A DNA stretch of 64,000 nt from Sapria himalayana (taxonomy: Eukaryota; Streptophyta; Magnoliopsida; Malpighiales; Rafflesiaceae): the NCBI GenBank assembly GCA_029783825.1, contig JAREIK010002985.1:62001-126000 (forward strand), in the 5' to 3' direction. The position numbers and the translations under genes were made by a program. Positions 1 through 13,700 of this stretch are shown here, piece after piece; position 1 is the first letter of the stretch, and the number at the start of each line of letters is the position of its first letter. The notes under the pieces are model-generated. The model did no database searches. It saw only the letters and a list, made by a program, of their open reading frames with translations, and had not been told where the DNA came from.

Positions 1-1185
1 TTTTTAATGATTTTTTATGACACAAAATAAGTATCCGTATGTATACAGGCCCACCACTTGCATTACATGAGGGCACACATATAATATTAATAACATGTTT
101 AGCAAATTTAAAAATGACATTATATTTAGTATCATGTATGTTGATGTAAAAACTAAGTAGTTAAAATATTGGTCCACCATTCGATTTTCTTATTGTCTAA
201 TTATCTGCATGAATCTTAGTATTAAGTTGAAAGGGATAAAGAACACCCCAACATACACACCCACGTGCATGAACCAAGACAACCAACCTGAATAGTTCAT
301 TCACAAAAAATTAACTGAGTTATTTATATACTATGATACTAGAAATTATAGTAGTTATAGCAAGACTTTGAGTACGGACATGGACATTATATTCAGAGAT
401 GATGACTTCTCCATTCAGTTAGCAAGTGAGAAATGATAAGATGATTCATTGAATAGGAGTGAGTTGTCTCGATATTTAGATACCGATTACTGCTTGATCC
501 TATCACATAACGATAACAAGAATTTTGATATTTTATAATAAAAAAAATCATGAGTCCACTTATCCTGTATTGTCTAAAATGACAATAGATCTACTGACTC
601 CTTTTGTGTTGAGCAGAGTATCAGAGTCTACTTTTTTTGTAGTAGTCAATATTATTTTAGATAAAAGATCAAGACTATGGTCTAATATCATTGAGATACT
701 TAGATGCATGAATGATTAAGAAGATTTGAGATTGAGCATAAGATTAGACTAGAATAAAAGCACATGAATTACTGGTAGATGATAACTCATGGGAATTTGA
801 AAATATTGAACCCACAACTAGTGATACCATCATACGCTTACACAATAATGATGATCTTTTACATATTAACATCAATTGGCATTGAGATTGACCTTGATGA
901 TTATTATGTTATATTATTTTATTTTTGAATGATAAATTTTTTTGTTATTTTTCATTATTGAAATTTTTGCTAATCACTTTATTTTATTATGTCATTACAC
1001 ATAATGAATAGGTTAAAATTTGCAAATTAAAGATTAAAAATCAAAAACTAGCACAAACCAACTCAGGCACGACCCGGCACGACCCAGCGATACTTTGCAT
1101 AGCCCAGCATGACCCAGCCCAATTCTAATCGGACTCATGCTGGTCGGGCCATGTCGGGCACGACACGGCATGTTTGACACCTCTA
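1..1185 (+). mobile_element. hAT (Ac-like) element, 3' part, same family as the outer element in intron 3
   Basis: The right end reads TGTTTGACACCTCTA at 1185, preceded by GC-rich subterminal DNA (GGCACGACCC words, 1,065-1,170). The rest aligns with 31,780-32,173 plus 35,752-36,500. The left end lies off the window. It provides the uninterrupted version of the site where the inner hAT inserted. Confidence 0.85.
200..850 (+). pseudogene. hAT transposase C-terminal relic
   Basis: The plus strand at 525-719 reads STYPVLSKMTIDLLTPFVLS, then SESTFFVVVNIILDKRSRLW and IIEILRCM, the hATC dimerisation domain with substitutions and no room for an upstream start. The segment at 230-340 parallels the GIKNTHTY...KLIDLFTYYD region of the inner element. 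Broken and non-functional. Confidence 0.82.
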
Positions 1186-1729
1186 CATTATCACATGACA
1201 AAGAATAAAAGAGTCAATCTATAATTAGGTCTCATTTATCTCACTACTAAGTAATTCCTTCGTCAAATGGTCTATCATCTTCTGATTAAAGAACTAAGTG
1301 TGAACTCATATAGCCCACTAAATATAATTCATATGCTCAAGTCTACAAAAGAATAATAACCATGATTATTACTTCCTCCATGTGAGCCACAGCACAAATC
1401 CCAACAATCACTTTAATATGTCTACACAAAAATTTCTACATAACTCACATACTTTTTGTACCAATGCATTGTTCACGCATGCACTGTTCACCATGCACTA
1501 TGCCACGTAACACAATATGCATCAACACGTTGCACCATGCCTCATTACAAACTGCACACACTTGTGCACTCCTCTATGTTGATGTTGTGGATGTTAATGC
1601 ATTGCACACTATCATGTATCTTTTAGAGAACAATCAAAAAATCATGATTAAAAGAATCAAATATGAGTCAACAAAATCATCTAACTACTTAGAAGATTCA
1701 CCCTCACTTTGAACAAGCTACATATGTCT

Positions 1730-2400
1730 TCTCATAGAATAAACTCTTCTGGATGGTCAAATCTTCTTGTTCTCAGCTCACCTTGAATTGTGACCAGAAT
1801 AAACTAGTAAACTACCAGATCAATTGAAATCAAGAAAAATTCTCTTTCTAGGAAAACTTTATAATCTCCACAATTAATCTACTATATATTTATTAGTATA
1901 TATGATGATTCCACAATAGAATCATTATAACATGAATCAACACGTTTAGATGAAGCTGGGTGACGACTCTTTATCTTAATTGGAGACCGAAGAGAAGCTA
2001 CAAAAGAGTGAAAAAAGATAATATATCAAATTGTATCACTTGAATCTTTACTCTTACAAGACTCGTCAAAGAATGAGACTTACTCAAAAAGAGTAACATT
2101 ATCACTCACTAATATTATATCTATCTCAAACAGATAATACTTGCATTCTTTCTAAGTATTAGAGTAATCAAGAAAAATACACTTAATCACCCTAGGAATG
2201 AGGTGTCATTTGATCATGAAAAAGCATATGATGATAAATATTAAAAAAAATATCTAATTAATAAATTAGTTTGTAATTATAATTATATCTTTCCAAAATT
2301 ATTTCAAAATATTTCTATCAAAAATAATATATCCAAGTCATTTCAGTCCAATATTATATTTTTCATTTTCAACAATCTCATTCTATGTAAGTGTACAAGC
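1730..2400. repeat. Dispersed repeat, first copy
   Basis: Matches 15,620-16,160 by the anchors given there. It lies in KEG intron 7 (left edge). Probably retroelement-derived; no protein domain can be read. Confidence 0.45.
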
Positions 2401-3929
2401 ATATAAAATATATTACATAATTTTATGATCAGTAAAGTAATTACTAAAAGTATCAAACATATAATCTAATATATTTTCACTCCTAATAATTTTTATATTT
2501 TTATAAAATTATTTTTTTATTTTTATAAAATAATTAAAAAAAAATCAATGATCGCAAATGAAAAAAAAAATAAGTAAAATATATATAATCAATAATAAAA
2601 ATAATAAAATATCTAAACTCATCTCGAAGTCGAAACACATCTCTATTATGTTTTGATATGCTCAACTATATCAAATCGAATGAATTTTTATTATGTTGAT
2701 ATGGTCAACATAATAAAATATCTAAAAAATCTCATATTTAAATATAGAAATATTACCAACATAATGATTCAACATTCTCTATTTGATCATTGATGAAAGA
2801 TTTAGTTAAGAATAAATAAGAAATGGATTGATAATACATAAACACCTAGTAAGATACCTTGTCATAATAGAAAGAATATATAATTTATCATATGCAGTAA
2901 AAAATAAGAAAAATTAACAAGTTATTATCATGGACAAAGCAATTCTAACCCACATAAATTTTAGTTTTTTTCACTCCTATATAGTACATACAATGATTAA
3001 TGAAGAAGATTATATCCAGCGTATAAGGCTCCCACTTTAACAAGGAATTAAAAGAAATTAATATCTCAATAACATTATTCTCAAATATCAGAATATGTAT
3101 CTAATAATTCTCGAACCATGACCTACCACCTTTAACTGAAGACATTTGTCATTATATCAAGGCACGATCTCCAACATAAGCATACAACACTGGGACTTCT
3201 CAAATAATTATTTATCTCAGTACCATTTTTACCCATATATGATTGTTGTGTAGTAACATACATATATAAACTTAACATTTACCTAAATATGTTTGTTGTC
3301 TAAGAGCATTCATCCTCTTTATCAATCATATCCGGTATATTAGTGTTTGTATAATAATATACATATATAAAATTTAAAACTTTACATTAACCTTTTCAAA
3401 TTTCATGTCAGCATGTCTATCTAGAGATTTCAATCAAATGTTGTCTTTCCCTTTGTAACTCTTTTCTTAGGTGGAGTGTCAATTTGGAATGTTTGTTGAA
3501 TCGTCCATCTTGGAGGAACTAATCATGAAACTAACCAAATGCATACTCAAATATATTGATACTTCTTAAAATTTTAATATTCTAATTAAATCTAATATCA
3601 TCTGAACCAATCATATGTGTTTTATATCAATGCTCTTCTACAAACGACATAATATTTCAATTGACAAAGAGGAAGAATACTCTTACCCTGAGATCAAGAG
3701 ATTGATCCCCACGGATGACAAATACACTCTCCCAAGGTGTCAGTCAATTAGATCTATCATACTATTGAGATGAGAATGTTACATGCCCTGACCTCAAAGC
3801 CTCGAGGCTCACATATGAATCAAGGATTAATATGAATTAAGTTTGAGAAAATAGAGAATATGAAGATATAAAAAACATCAATGATCTTCTTTCCCATTAC
3901 AAAGTTATATTAAACTTTCATATGACAAA

Positions 3930-4129
3930 CCCCCCTCATAGAAAGCTCAGCTGGTCAAGGCTCTTGGCAATGTCCAAGAGGTCACGAGTTCAAGTCTTAC
4001 TAATGGGTAGCATTGAAGATATTTGTTACTTACTCGGTTCTCTGGGGGCCCAAGGAGATTAGGGGGTCCACGTAAGTGGGCCTTGAGACCCCTTGGTTCT
4101 CAAAAAAAAAAAAAAAAATAAAAGAATAA
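3930..4129 (+). mobile_element. tRNA-derived SINE with perfect 10-bp target duplication
   Basis: A-box-like GAAAGCTCAGCTGG at 3941-3954 and B-box-like GAGTTCAAGTC at 3986-3996 mark a tRNA-type RNA polymerase III promoter. The body ends GGTTCTC followed by a run of 16-17 A and an A-rich tail. ATATGACAAA flanks it at 3920-3929 and 4130-4139 without mismatch. The unit is about 200 bp, as for plant SINEs. The intact duplication suggests a fairly recent insertion. It lies in KEG intron 7, antisense to the gene. Confidence 0.9.
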
Positions 4130-4589
4130 ATATGACAAATATTTTTTAGTTGACTCTCACTCACCCGACATCATCCTCTTTTATATAGGGTGGTAAGCTC
4201 CTTTGAATCACACGTACTAAAAGAGATTAGTATTTTAGTTTTCATTTAATTATTCTTTATTTTAGGAATTAAACTTCAAAGTATTGATCATTTTATTAAA
4301 AAAAAAAAACAAGACAGACAAAATTTCATCAACTAATACGCTCGACAAAGATCAACTAACAGAAATTTTCATAAACATCTTGAGAGGCCTTCGATTCACA
4401 GTTTTCTCCACCAATTAGTTTTAACATGATGCATATATATGAGCTTTACAAAGATTATTATATTTATCCATAATAATTTTCATATAATATACTTCATGAA
4501 GGGCCTGTGATACAAAAAAGCTCAAATCAATTTGTTTTTCTATTGACATACTAACATCATAGTACAAGTTTGTAGGGTTATAGCATCAC

Positions 4590-4747
4590 CATTTTCACGA
4601 TCTTTCTTTAAAGTTGCTGCCATGCACAATGCAGTTCCAGCTGAACTTTGAACATCAATTGCAAGAGCAATTTCTTCTGGAGATGCAGCTTCTAGCCATC
4701 TTTGCACAACAGCCACATTGCGCGTTTCAACACACAGATGCAATGGT
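4590..4747 (-). CDS. KEG: KEG exon 7: ankyrin repeats, last exon in the window
   Basis: A 158-base exon, the same length as exon 6. The acceptor is TTTTTCAG|A, a good polypyrimidine tract. It gives PLHLCVETRNVAVVQRWLEA, ASPEEIALAIDVQSSAGTALCMAATLKKDREN, matching the KEG segment in which an ankyrin helix is followed by SPEEI and GTALCMAA. The end is set at AAT G|GTGATG because homologues continue with an EGRELV-like segment and the following codons here stop resembling KEG. The frame remains open about 17 codons further, so this donor is the least certain border. The next exon was not found to the left and should lie outside the window. Confidence 0.88.
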
Positions 4748-7700
4748 CTGAAAAATTGATGGTCAACCAAAATATATTGATAAAAAATTAAAACCAATAA
4801 TATAACTTTTTTTTTAATATGAATGAGATAATGATGCGATGAATAAAAAATAAAAAAGTAATATATAATTCAGAACTGAATTCTAAGCATCAACCAAGCG
4901 ACCAAGATTCAATATAGGCTAACAAAAATCATATCAATTGTCATGTAAATGCATACCAAACTAAATGTTGTGATGTGCTTATATGTGTTTTTATATGATC
5001 AAAAATAGGGTAAAAAATAGAGGTAAAATTAACAATCAAAAGAAAGGTTGCTTCAGACACAATTTACGAAGACATGTTGTGAGATGCCACTCATAAAATG
5101 CTGAAGAAAAAATCACGTCCATTTCTTCATCCAAATATAGAAAAAAAAGGCCACATTTATAAACTGAACAAAAAAGATCACGACCAAATAATTATTAAGC
5201 TTGCATAAACCATAGAACAAATACAATATCTCAATATCATAAAACTTGAAGAAAATAAAAAAAAAAAAACAAAAACTTTATCATAAAATCCATAAAGACG
5301 TCTGGATTCTAATTTATATTATGAAACATAAATTATAGCAATCGATCAATCTTATAGTTTGTATTAGTTAAAATGACAATTTACTTTTATATATTTCATT
5401 CATCCCCAAAAGATAAGATTGAAAGTGACCCGCCCTGCCATCTTATTACCACAAATGTTGTTGTCGAGGAACACGTTAGAATTTCTATGGGATTCAAGAA
5501 GAGATGGAAAGAATAAGATAAATAGAGAAAAAAAGAAAGAAATATAAAATAACTTTTTCATTCATCATTTAAAACCAAAAATATAAACTTATGTAAATGA
5601 CTTGGGACAACCCAAATGATGGATACTCCCAAACAATTTAATAGAAAAAAAAAACATAAAATAAACTTACAAATTATACTAAATCTGAATACACACTCAT
5701 CAAGCTAATACATACATATCACAAACACACAACTTAAAAAGAGAAAAGATATTTTTCATTCTCTGAATATCTTCATAAAAATATATATAATCTATTCGCT
5801 GGAAAGAATATAGACATGGTTATTAAGAGACAATCAATCTCAATATGCATCATCAACTCGTAAAATACCATAATAACAGCAATACAATGAGTTACATGAT
5901 TGTCATGGTAAAACATTATTTTTCTTTGAATTGATAAGTAAAGCTCCTCCAAAAAATGATTGATCTATTATAACTCACAAATAATTGATGTCATATCTCA
6001 GTATTATATCTCTATAGTGGATCTAGAAAGAATGGTCGACCCCTATAGTTTTCCAAGAGACAACATTGTCTCCAAGGAAGATATAAAATCCTATAGCAGA
6101 ACTCATCTTGATAATTAAAAGAGCTTAACTAGCATCTAAGAACATCTCTATCAGACTATATTCCTGATTTTTGAATTAAATCTCATGTCCTAAAACTCTC
6201 TTTATATACTTAAAATTTTGAAAATTACAACCAATATGAGTCTTACTATGAGAAAGTATGATTACTATTTGGTATGATCACTGTCAAATAGTTCATATTT
6301 CCTATGATTCCTCTTATATCTAATATAATCAATTGAGAAATTAGTATATGTGTATAAGTCTATGCTCAAATCAAGTAGAGAGTCAATTAGTACATGTCTC
6401 ATCATATCAAGAACAAAATTTAAATCATATATCCACTAGTAAAAAAAAATTATATATTATAAGTATTCGACCTCAATATCCAAAAAATATTTAAGATTTC
6501 TTTAGTTTTTCATTTAAAATTTAATTTGTAGGAATTATTTCAGTAGAAATATACCAATTGATTATCTTCTATAATAATTATATCCTTAACGTACATCACT
6601 AATATCACATAATATTCCTTTAATCTATATTAGTAGAAATCAGAATAATTTGACTTGCATCTCCTAAGATGAAAGGTAGCATGCACAGAAGAAAGCATGT
6701 TAACCTACACTCTGAGAGATTATTTCAGATCATAAAAAATATTCTGCAAACAATAAATCATGCATGTGCTCCCATAAATAGAAAAATCTAATGATTATTA
6801 CATAAATATCTATTTCTTGATATCAACATAAAAGAATGTATTTCTCACTTCTAGCTGATATACAGTCCATTTGTGAGATGTAATAACAAGCAATAACCTA
6901 ATAACGATCATCTTGGTTATAGAAAAAAATGAATCCCAATAATAAAAATCATAAATCTATGTAAATCCCATGACTACTAACATATCCTTAAGCTTGTAAC
7001 TTTTCTTTCAACTTCATGCATCACCATGTACGACTTCCATTTGTGAGGTTTGATCATGTTTTTCTTTGTTATTTAAACTTTTTTCTTTTCATTATTTTGA
7101 GAGCAGCTAAAATGTAAATTGCTTCAAACCATATATATGATGGATATTATCCTTTCAAAACATTGTTTTTCTTAATAATCAAATTTTCAATTTTTCTTGC
7201 TATGCTTTCACTCCATTTTCTTTATGTTACAAGTTGAAAAAGAAAAATAAAACAAACACTCACTATTAAAAAATCACATAATCAATACTCTAATATAACA
7301 AACAAAAGCGAATAAATTATACAAAAGTTAAGTGTTCTTATCAAAAATATAAAAAATAAATATAAAATAAATATAAAATCACACATAACTTAAAAAAATT
7401 AAGTTGATACAAGTCAACAACACAGAGCTTATAAAAATTAAATATAAATTAGAATCTTTTCAAGATATTCATAAAAATATTCATTGACCACTTTATTATT
7501 TAAATGTATATTATAATAACTATCACATTTTGAATTCTCCTTGAGAAAAAAAATCCACTTCAAAATTTTTTATCCACTGATAAAATAATGAATATGAAGC
7601 TATAGGTATTGTTGTCTACTGTCACAGTAAAGGATATTAACAGAAGAGAGCACATACTCAAATCTCAATCTTTTCAAATATATATATCATTCAAAGTATT

Positions 7701-10700
7701 TCACCAGTAATTATCATCATTTTGAACTCTATATTTGCACTAGATCTCAAAACAATTACAACTTTTCTAGGAGACAAGATTGTCTTCAAGAAAACTAGAA
7801 AATACTAATATAAATTTTCTCATGGTGCATGCTGGCACCCAACTAAAATCTTAATACCCGACTAACTACAAATACTCATAATCTTTGAAAGAGATTTCAA
7901 GTTTTAGAGACATTTTTAGATACCTCAATATACGAAGAGCTACATCAAGGTGAATTTATCAATTAAAATTTAAAAAATAACTAACTGTACTGACTACATA
8001 TATTATATCTAATCTGATCATAGATAGATAGTTAATTATTCTTATGATTCTCTTATAAAATTTTATAATTAACTAGAGATATCATATCAGAAACAAAATT
8101 AATATCTAAATTAAAAAGAATCTTTAATGAGTACAAGCTAAATTACTAACTTCTGTGAGAATATCAAGTATATATCTCATATATGACAAGATAATACATC
8201 CTATTGAATAAGTCACTTTTATATCAAAAAAATATATAAGCCTCCTAAGGTCATTCATTTGAAACTGTGTCAGAAAATACTCATTGAGTTGAATGATTCT
8301 CAACCCATCATCTCTCGTAATCATCATAATATAAACGTAGTAATTAATAAAATAATGCTCCAATCAGGACTTCACTTGAAGAACAAAGAAAAATTAATAA
8401 CACACACACACATATATATATATAACACAAGCAAGATAACTACTCATAAAAATATCCTAAATTAAGCTAACGGTGACTACTTCAAACTGTATAATTCCTT
8501 TCGCAATCTACAAATTGTACTAGGCTGTATTGCTCAAAACTATAGTGGCTACTTCATATACACCTCTTCACGATCATCATGAAAAAATACATTATTCACA
8601 TCTAGTTGGTGTATCCTTTCACTTTGAGATAATATAAAAAAATGAGAATATACACTAAAACTATTTTGACCACTAAAGAGTAAGTATCCTATTAGTTAAT
8701 ATTAAATTTCTAAGTACATCTCTTAGCTACAAACTCATATTGAACATTCACTTACAACTAACAATAAACTTTCTTAAAAATTAAGATATCAGTTCCCATA
8801 TCTCATTAGTATAGATGGCAGACATTTCTTCCACTATGATCTGGTGTCATCATGGATACATGGGTTTGTGGCATATACATGTTCCTTGTAGGCTATGTAG
8901 GTCAAGATCTAGTTTGTGACTAAATGATATGCAGATCACCTATTAAATTACTCATACTATGACAAGATTGATAAGTAAATAATGATTAATACACAATCAT
9001 TAGTACATCTATGATAATTTTTTTATAAGTAATTGTACATCTATGATAGTTGTAAATCTTAATGAGTTTAAGTGGCATGCCGCATGGAAATATCAATGTT
9101 GACCCTATTTTCATTTGATATATTCTATATGTATTAAAACTTCATGATGATTTATTTTCTATCAGTTATTTTACTATGTAATAAATTTATAATATTATTT
9201 TTTCTTCTTCAAATATCTTTAACCAGGATCACCTAACCAAAGAGATAACTTCTCTTGGGATTGAGTGATGTGAATCGTGACTTTTTCTCCACCCATAGGA
9301 TCCCCTCAATGTTCTTGTCTACTATTGATCTATTGGTAACATATTCTCAGCTAAGAAATTCATTGCTAAATAATCTAAATATTGAGAAGTCAAGCATCAA
9401 GAGAACGACACCTATTAACTATGAAGCAAGTAAATTAAGAAAATATATTAAAATTACATATTTAGTGTGTCTAAAGGATACAAAAAGAGGCTCATCATAT
9501 TTAATTCACTTAGACATTTATAGATCTTGTAAGACAATCATATATGATAGCTTGAGATATTTTATTATCTTTATTGATAATTATATTTTATATACACAAT
9601 TATTAGTATTTAAAAAAATAATTCAAAATATTCCCATTTTTATTAATTTTTTTTTGAAAAAATAAAGACTCAATTTTGTTGTGCCATAATATCAAAAAGT
9701 GACAATACGTCAAAATATACTTTTTATTTTTATATTTCTTTGAGAAGCACATGAAGACTTGTTAAACATATTATATTGACACTTGCACAAAAAGAAATAA
9801 CTGAGAGAAATAATAGATTTATAGTTAAGATTGTTAGGACACTCATTTTACATAAGAGTGTACGTGAATATTTTTGGAGAGAAATAATATTAACTACTAA
9901 TTTTATAATCAATCAGATATCATCTTTTATTCTCTCAAGTAGTATCTCATATCAACTTCTATACCCATAATAAAGATTATTTTATCTTTTATATAAGATT
10001 TTTGAATCTACTTATTTTGTTAAAAATTTTTTCTTTAGGCATAGAAAAAATAATTATGCATATCATTTTGTATACTTTCATTGAGTACTCTTATACTCAA
10101 AAAAATTTAGGCATTAATGACGAGGACATTCATTTTCATCATGTATACCAATAGCAACACCCTCTAGAGGACACCCCACATGGTGTTCCGAAACTTAGGA
10201 TAGCGTATGTGAAGTTTATAAGAATGGTTCATATTATGTGAATGATATTTCTTATTGTATTTATTTTTTTAATTTATTTTATATGGGTTACCTAAACATT
10301 ACTATTAAGTTGAACAAACCCCCCTTTTTTGTATTATTTGAGTTGCATAAAAACAACTAGATTACTACTGAAAAAAATAACAAAGTAGAAACAAAGTTTT
10401 TTTTCGTAGCTCTAGTTTTCTTTGTCTTAGACATTTGGTGAGCATGTTGAGTGGGTGTATGAAGCATCACCCCCTTGTTCATGTGTTCCAAAGCATTCTG
10501 ATAGAAAATCATGCATCCATTCAAGCAGACTCAATTTGATAGAAACCTTACGTCCTATGTGGGAATTGAATTTCAAATTTTAATCCCATCAAATTCAAAC
10601 TCAATCCGACCAAATTCTCATATTCACAATACCATAATTTAGAAACTCTAGTTTTCTGAATTCAATTATCTAAAATAAACCTAATTCAGTCAAGATAACC

Positions 10701-13700
10701 AAATTCCTAAAACCTTAATTTAGGAAATTGAGTTTTCCAAATTCAATTTGCTAAATTAAATATAATTCATCAAAAATTCTTAAATTTCCAAAACACTAAT
10801 TTGAAATTTGAGCTTATGAATTCAATTCACCAAATTAAACACAATTAGGCCAAAATCCTAGATTTCCAAAATCTGTTGCAGATATAAAATCGAGATTGTG
10901 TTTTTCCTTTTTTTTCCCACCAAAAAACCCTATTTTTATCCGCCCATCCCGAAGAAAATCATTACCCCTAATCTCAAACTCAAAAACCATTAAATACACT
11001 CATTTTCAAATCCATAAAATCAAATAAAGAAGTCAAAAAATTGATATCAGCAATAAAATCCAACAAGCACTATCACTTGGTGACAGAAGGATCATCACAC
11101 TGGGACCACAAATATTATCTACAAATATGAAATGAATATTCAATTTATGCATTTTAATTTTTCTAACCAACTTAAATATGTTAAAAAAAGGTTTAGGAGG
11201 CCAAGTATTCATATCAATTATTAAACATAGACCAGGAGAATCATCACAAATATCAATGTGATGTAGTTCAAGGATAAATTATTTTTTAAGAACTTGATCT
11301 AAGAGAATACACATTCAAACATCATACTTAATTCCAATGTCCAATTATTACTCCTTGCAAAAATGTTACCTTTTATCCTACTCATATGCTATCACTTAAA
11401 AATAGTGAGCCCTCTCACAGAATATTATGTCGGAGAAAAGATCATAGTATAAGTGTCATATTGGACACAAGATATGAATCCTCCCAAAAAAGTGAGATTA
11501 AAGTTAAAAGACTTAATGATATCAACCAATGAGCTGCAGCTTGGTTTATACAGAGCACTTATTATAAGGCGCGACAAAGAGAATGGAAGCGAAATTAATA
11601 AACGTTGTATATGTACAACAAGGGACAATGGGGAATAGGGTAGAAAAGTTATATTGTAGTCGCGCTTGTTTTCTTTGCATATTGCAGGTTCTAGAGCATA
11701 TATAAGAAGAAGGACGACGGAAGATAATACTCGGGAACAACGTGAATGTCAGGGCTTGAGACACGGGGAGACGAGAGGATAGATGCTGAGCTTAAGAAAT
11801 GACCGAGCAATACATCAGGTTAAACGAAAAGATGGGCCGAAAAGATGGACCGATAACAGTTAAACGCAAAAATGGGCCGAAAATTAGATAAACTAGTGCA
11901 TCCAGCTTTTCTAGTTTAATTTATGTATTGAATAAATACTTATTGGAGAAATACTATAAACTTCTATATGCTAGCTAGTAGGTTTAAGGTTAGATGGGTG
12001 TAAGAGGGCCACGAGTAGATACAGGTTGTAAAAATAGTATTCCTCCGCCAAAAGAAAGGGTTATTAATTAATAATAAAACAAATTTTAAAAATAAAAAAA
12101 AAAAGATATCAACCAATGAAAAAATTTTTTCTCCTTCTCTTCTTCCCATAAGCCAGCAAGGCCAAAAAATGCTAATCAGCCCTCCACACATTGAATTAAA
12201 GTACTTATTGTTGAATTTTCTATTTAATCCTAAATCTACATTAAAAAAAAAATTACCCATTGGCAAGATATAATTTCCATCAATATAAATTCCTTTTTTT
12301 TAGCACATTTAGCAATATACATGCAAGTTGTGCGTGTTACTTCTAATCTTCGGAGTCAACTTTCAGCATTCAAAAGAATATATTAAATGAGTAAGCAATT
12401 TCAATACCAAATGAATAATGAAAATCTAATCATATTTCCATTAAACAAAGCATGCAGCGAAACAGTAAAGAATTGAAACAAAATTATGAGAACACTAGAA
12501 TGGATAATTCAGATCTTACATCAGACGATAGACAAACACTTTGAAAATGAATATGTATTTTTTTATTCAACTTTTTTATTTTCTTCTTTGTTGCATTTAT
12601 CATGTCTCATGTATTTGGTACACAATTCATAGAATAAAAATGTTATATTTTTTTCAAAAATGGTAATTATATCCATTTGTTATATTATTAAATAAAGTGT
12701 GTTTTTTATATTTAGAATATAGAAAAAAAAAGTTGGCAGGCATCGAGCCACATTGACTATGTGGGTGAAATTCGAGCTCGACGAAATAAGACTCCAATTC
12801 ATTACTAATTACTCACGAAACATGTATTTCAACTAGTGGGGATGATGAATTCGTGCTTCCTCGAGGGGGGAGAGTTCGATCCTCACAAGCTACACCTCTG
12901 AGCACGGAGAGGGGGATTCCCCTACTCCCATGTCCCATCTCTAGACCCCAGTGATTGTTCGAGGCATTAATCTAGCTCAAGGAAACACTAGGACTTAATT
13001 ATGAACTTGACCCAACCCAATTATGAACTTGACCCAGTCAGGCATTCCCAGCTTAGAGATAAAAGCTAGACTTCAAGTTGAGCCGAGCCGGTATGAGCAG
13101 CCCAATTTGCCAAAACTAGTACTAATGCATGTGATCATGTCCACAAGGATTAAATTATTATGTATCACTACAAACACATCATTAACTAAAAGTATCAAGA
13201 ACTTAAGTATAGAAAAATATATAATTTGACCAGCAATATTGATTTACATTATTATGGCATATTCATTTACATGGAAAGCATGCAAAAAAAGTACTATAAT
13301 TAGCCCTATTAATTGCATTAATTCTTTCTCTATTATTCTCCTCCCTACCATATCAAGACATATCACATCGACAAATAATGGTGCCCTCAATAGAAGTGTC
13401 ACAGCATAGGCCCAACCAAAAAGGTCTTTGCAATCAGTAAAATGAAAAGCAAATTTACGTCAGCTTTTTTGAGTTTGAAAAGGACATTGATCTGCAGCCT
13501 TTGTTCTCCAACAACACAAGAGCACAGTCTGTGTGTTTCATGGCTACTGCCGTGTGCAGAACAGATTCACCCTCATCATCCACCGCATTGGGGTCGGCAC
13601 CAGCCAATAGTAACTCCTGCCATGAATTGGGGTGTATTAGAACACAAAAACCAAGAAAGTGTAACCACCATATCTCAACAGCTGTGGGCCTACAAGCATG

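Larger units (their letters stand above)
1186..4589 (-). other. KEG intron 7, visible part up to the hAT element
   Basis: After the exon 7 donor the intron continues to the window edge. It holds a SINE (3,930-4,129), the dispersed repeat at 1,730-2,400 and AT-rich DNA with a hairpin at 2,686-2,718. The recurring TGCATTG/GTTCAC/CATGC words at 1,460-1,640 make a short repetitive patch, not a gene. 2,720-3,900 and 4,150-4,580 show nothing recognised. No further KEG exon was found. Confidence 0.75.
4748..13458 (-). other. KEG intron 6 (8,711 bp): Copia relics on both strands and a SINE-like unit
   Basis: Two Copia pol relics on the minus strand (about 5,590-7,150 and 7,580-9,000), one Copia integrase relic on the plus strand (9,255-10,250), tandem-like AT-rich text with recurring AATTCAA and CCAAATT words at 10,560-10,880, and a tRNA-related unit near 12,770-12,990. 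11,150-12,720 and 13,110-13,450 show nothing I recognise. A duplicated TTATGAACTTGACCCA stands at about 13,000-13,036. Confidence 0.82.

Noticed and set aside
1464..1712. 82-codon frame rich in Cys and His, resembling a zinc-binding protein
   Set aside because: The residues come from repeated TGCATTG/TTCACCATG words; no regular Cys/His spacing and no start context.
3930..4129. Possible tRNA gene because of A and B boxes
   Set aside because: No cloverleaf pairing or anticodon arm can be formed convincingly; the A tail and target duplication identify a SINE.
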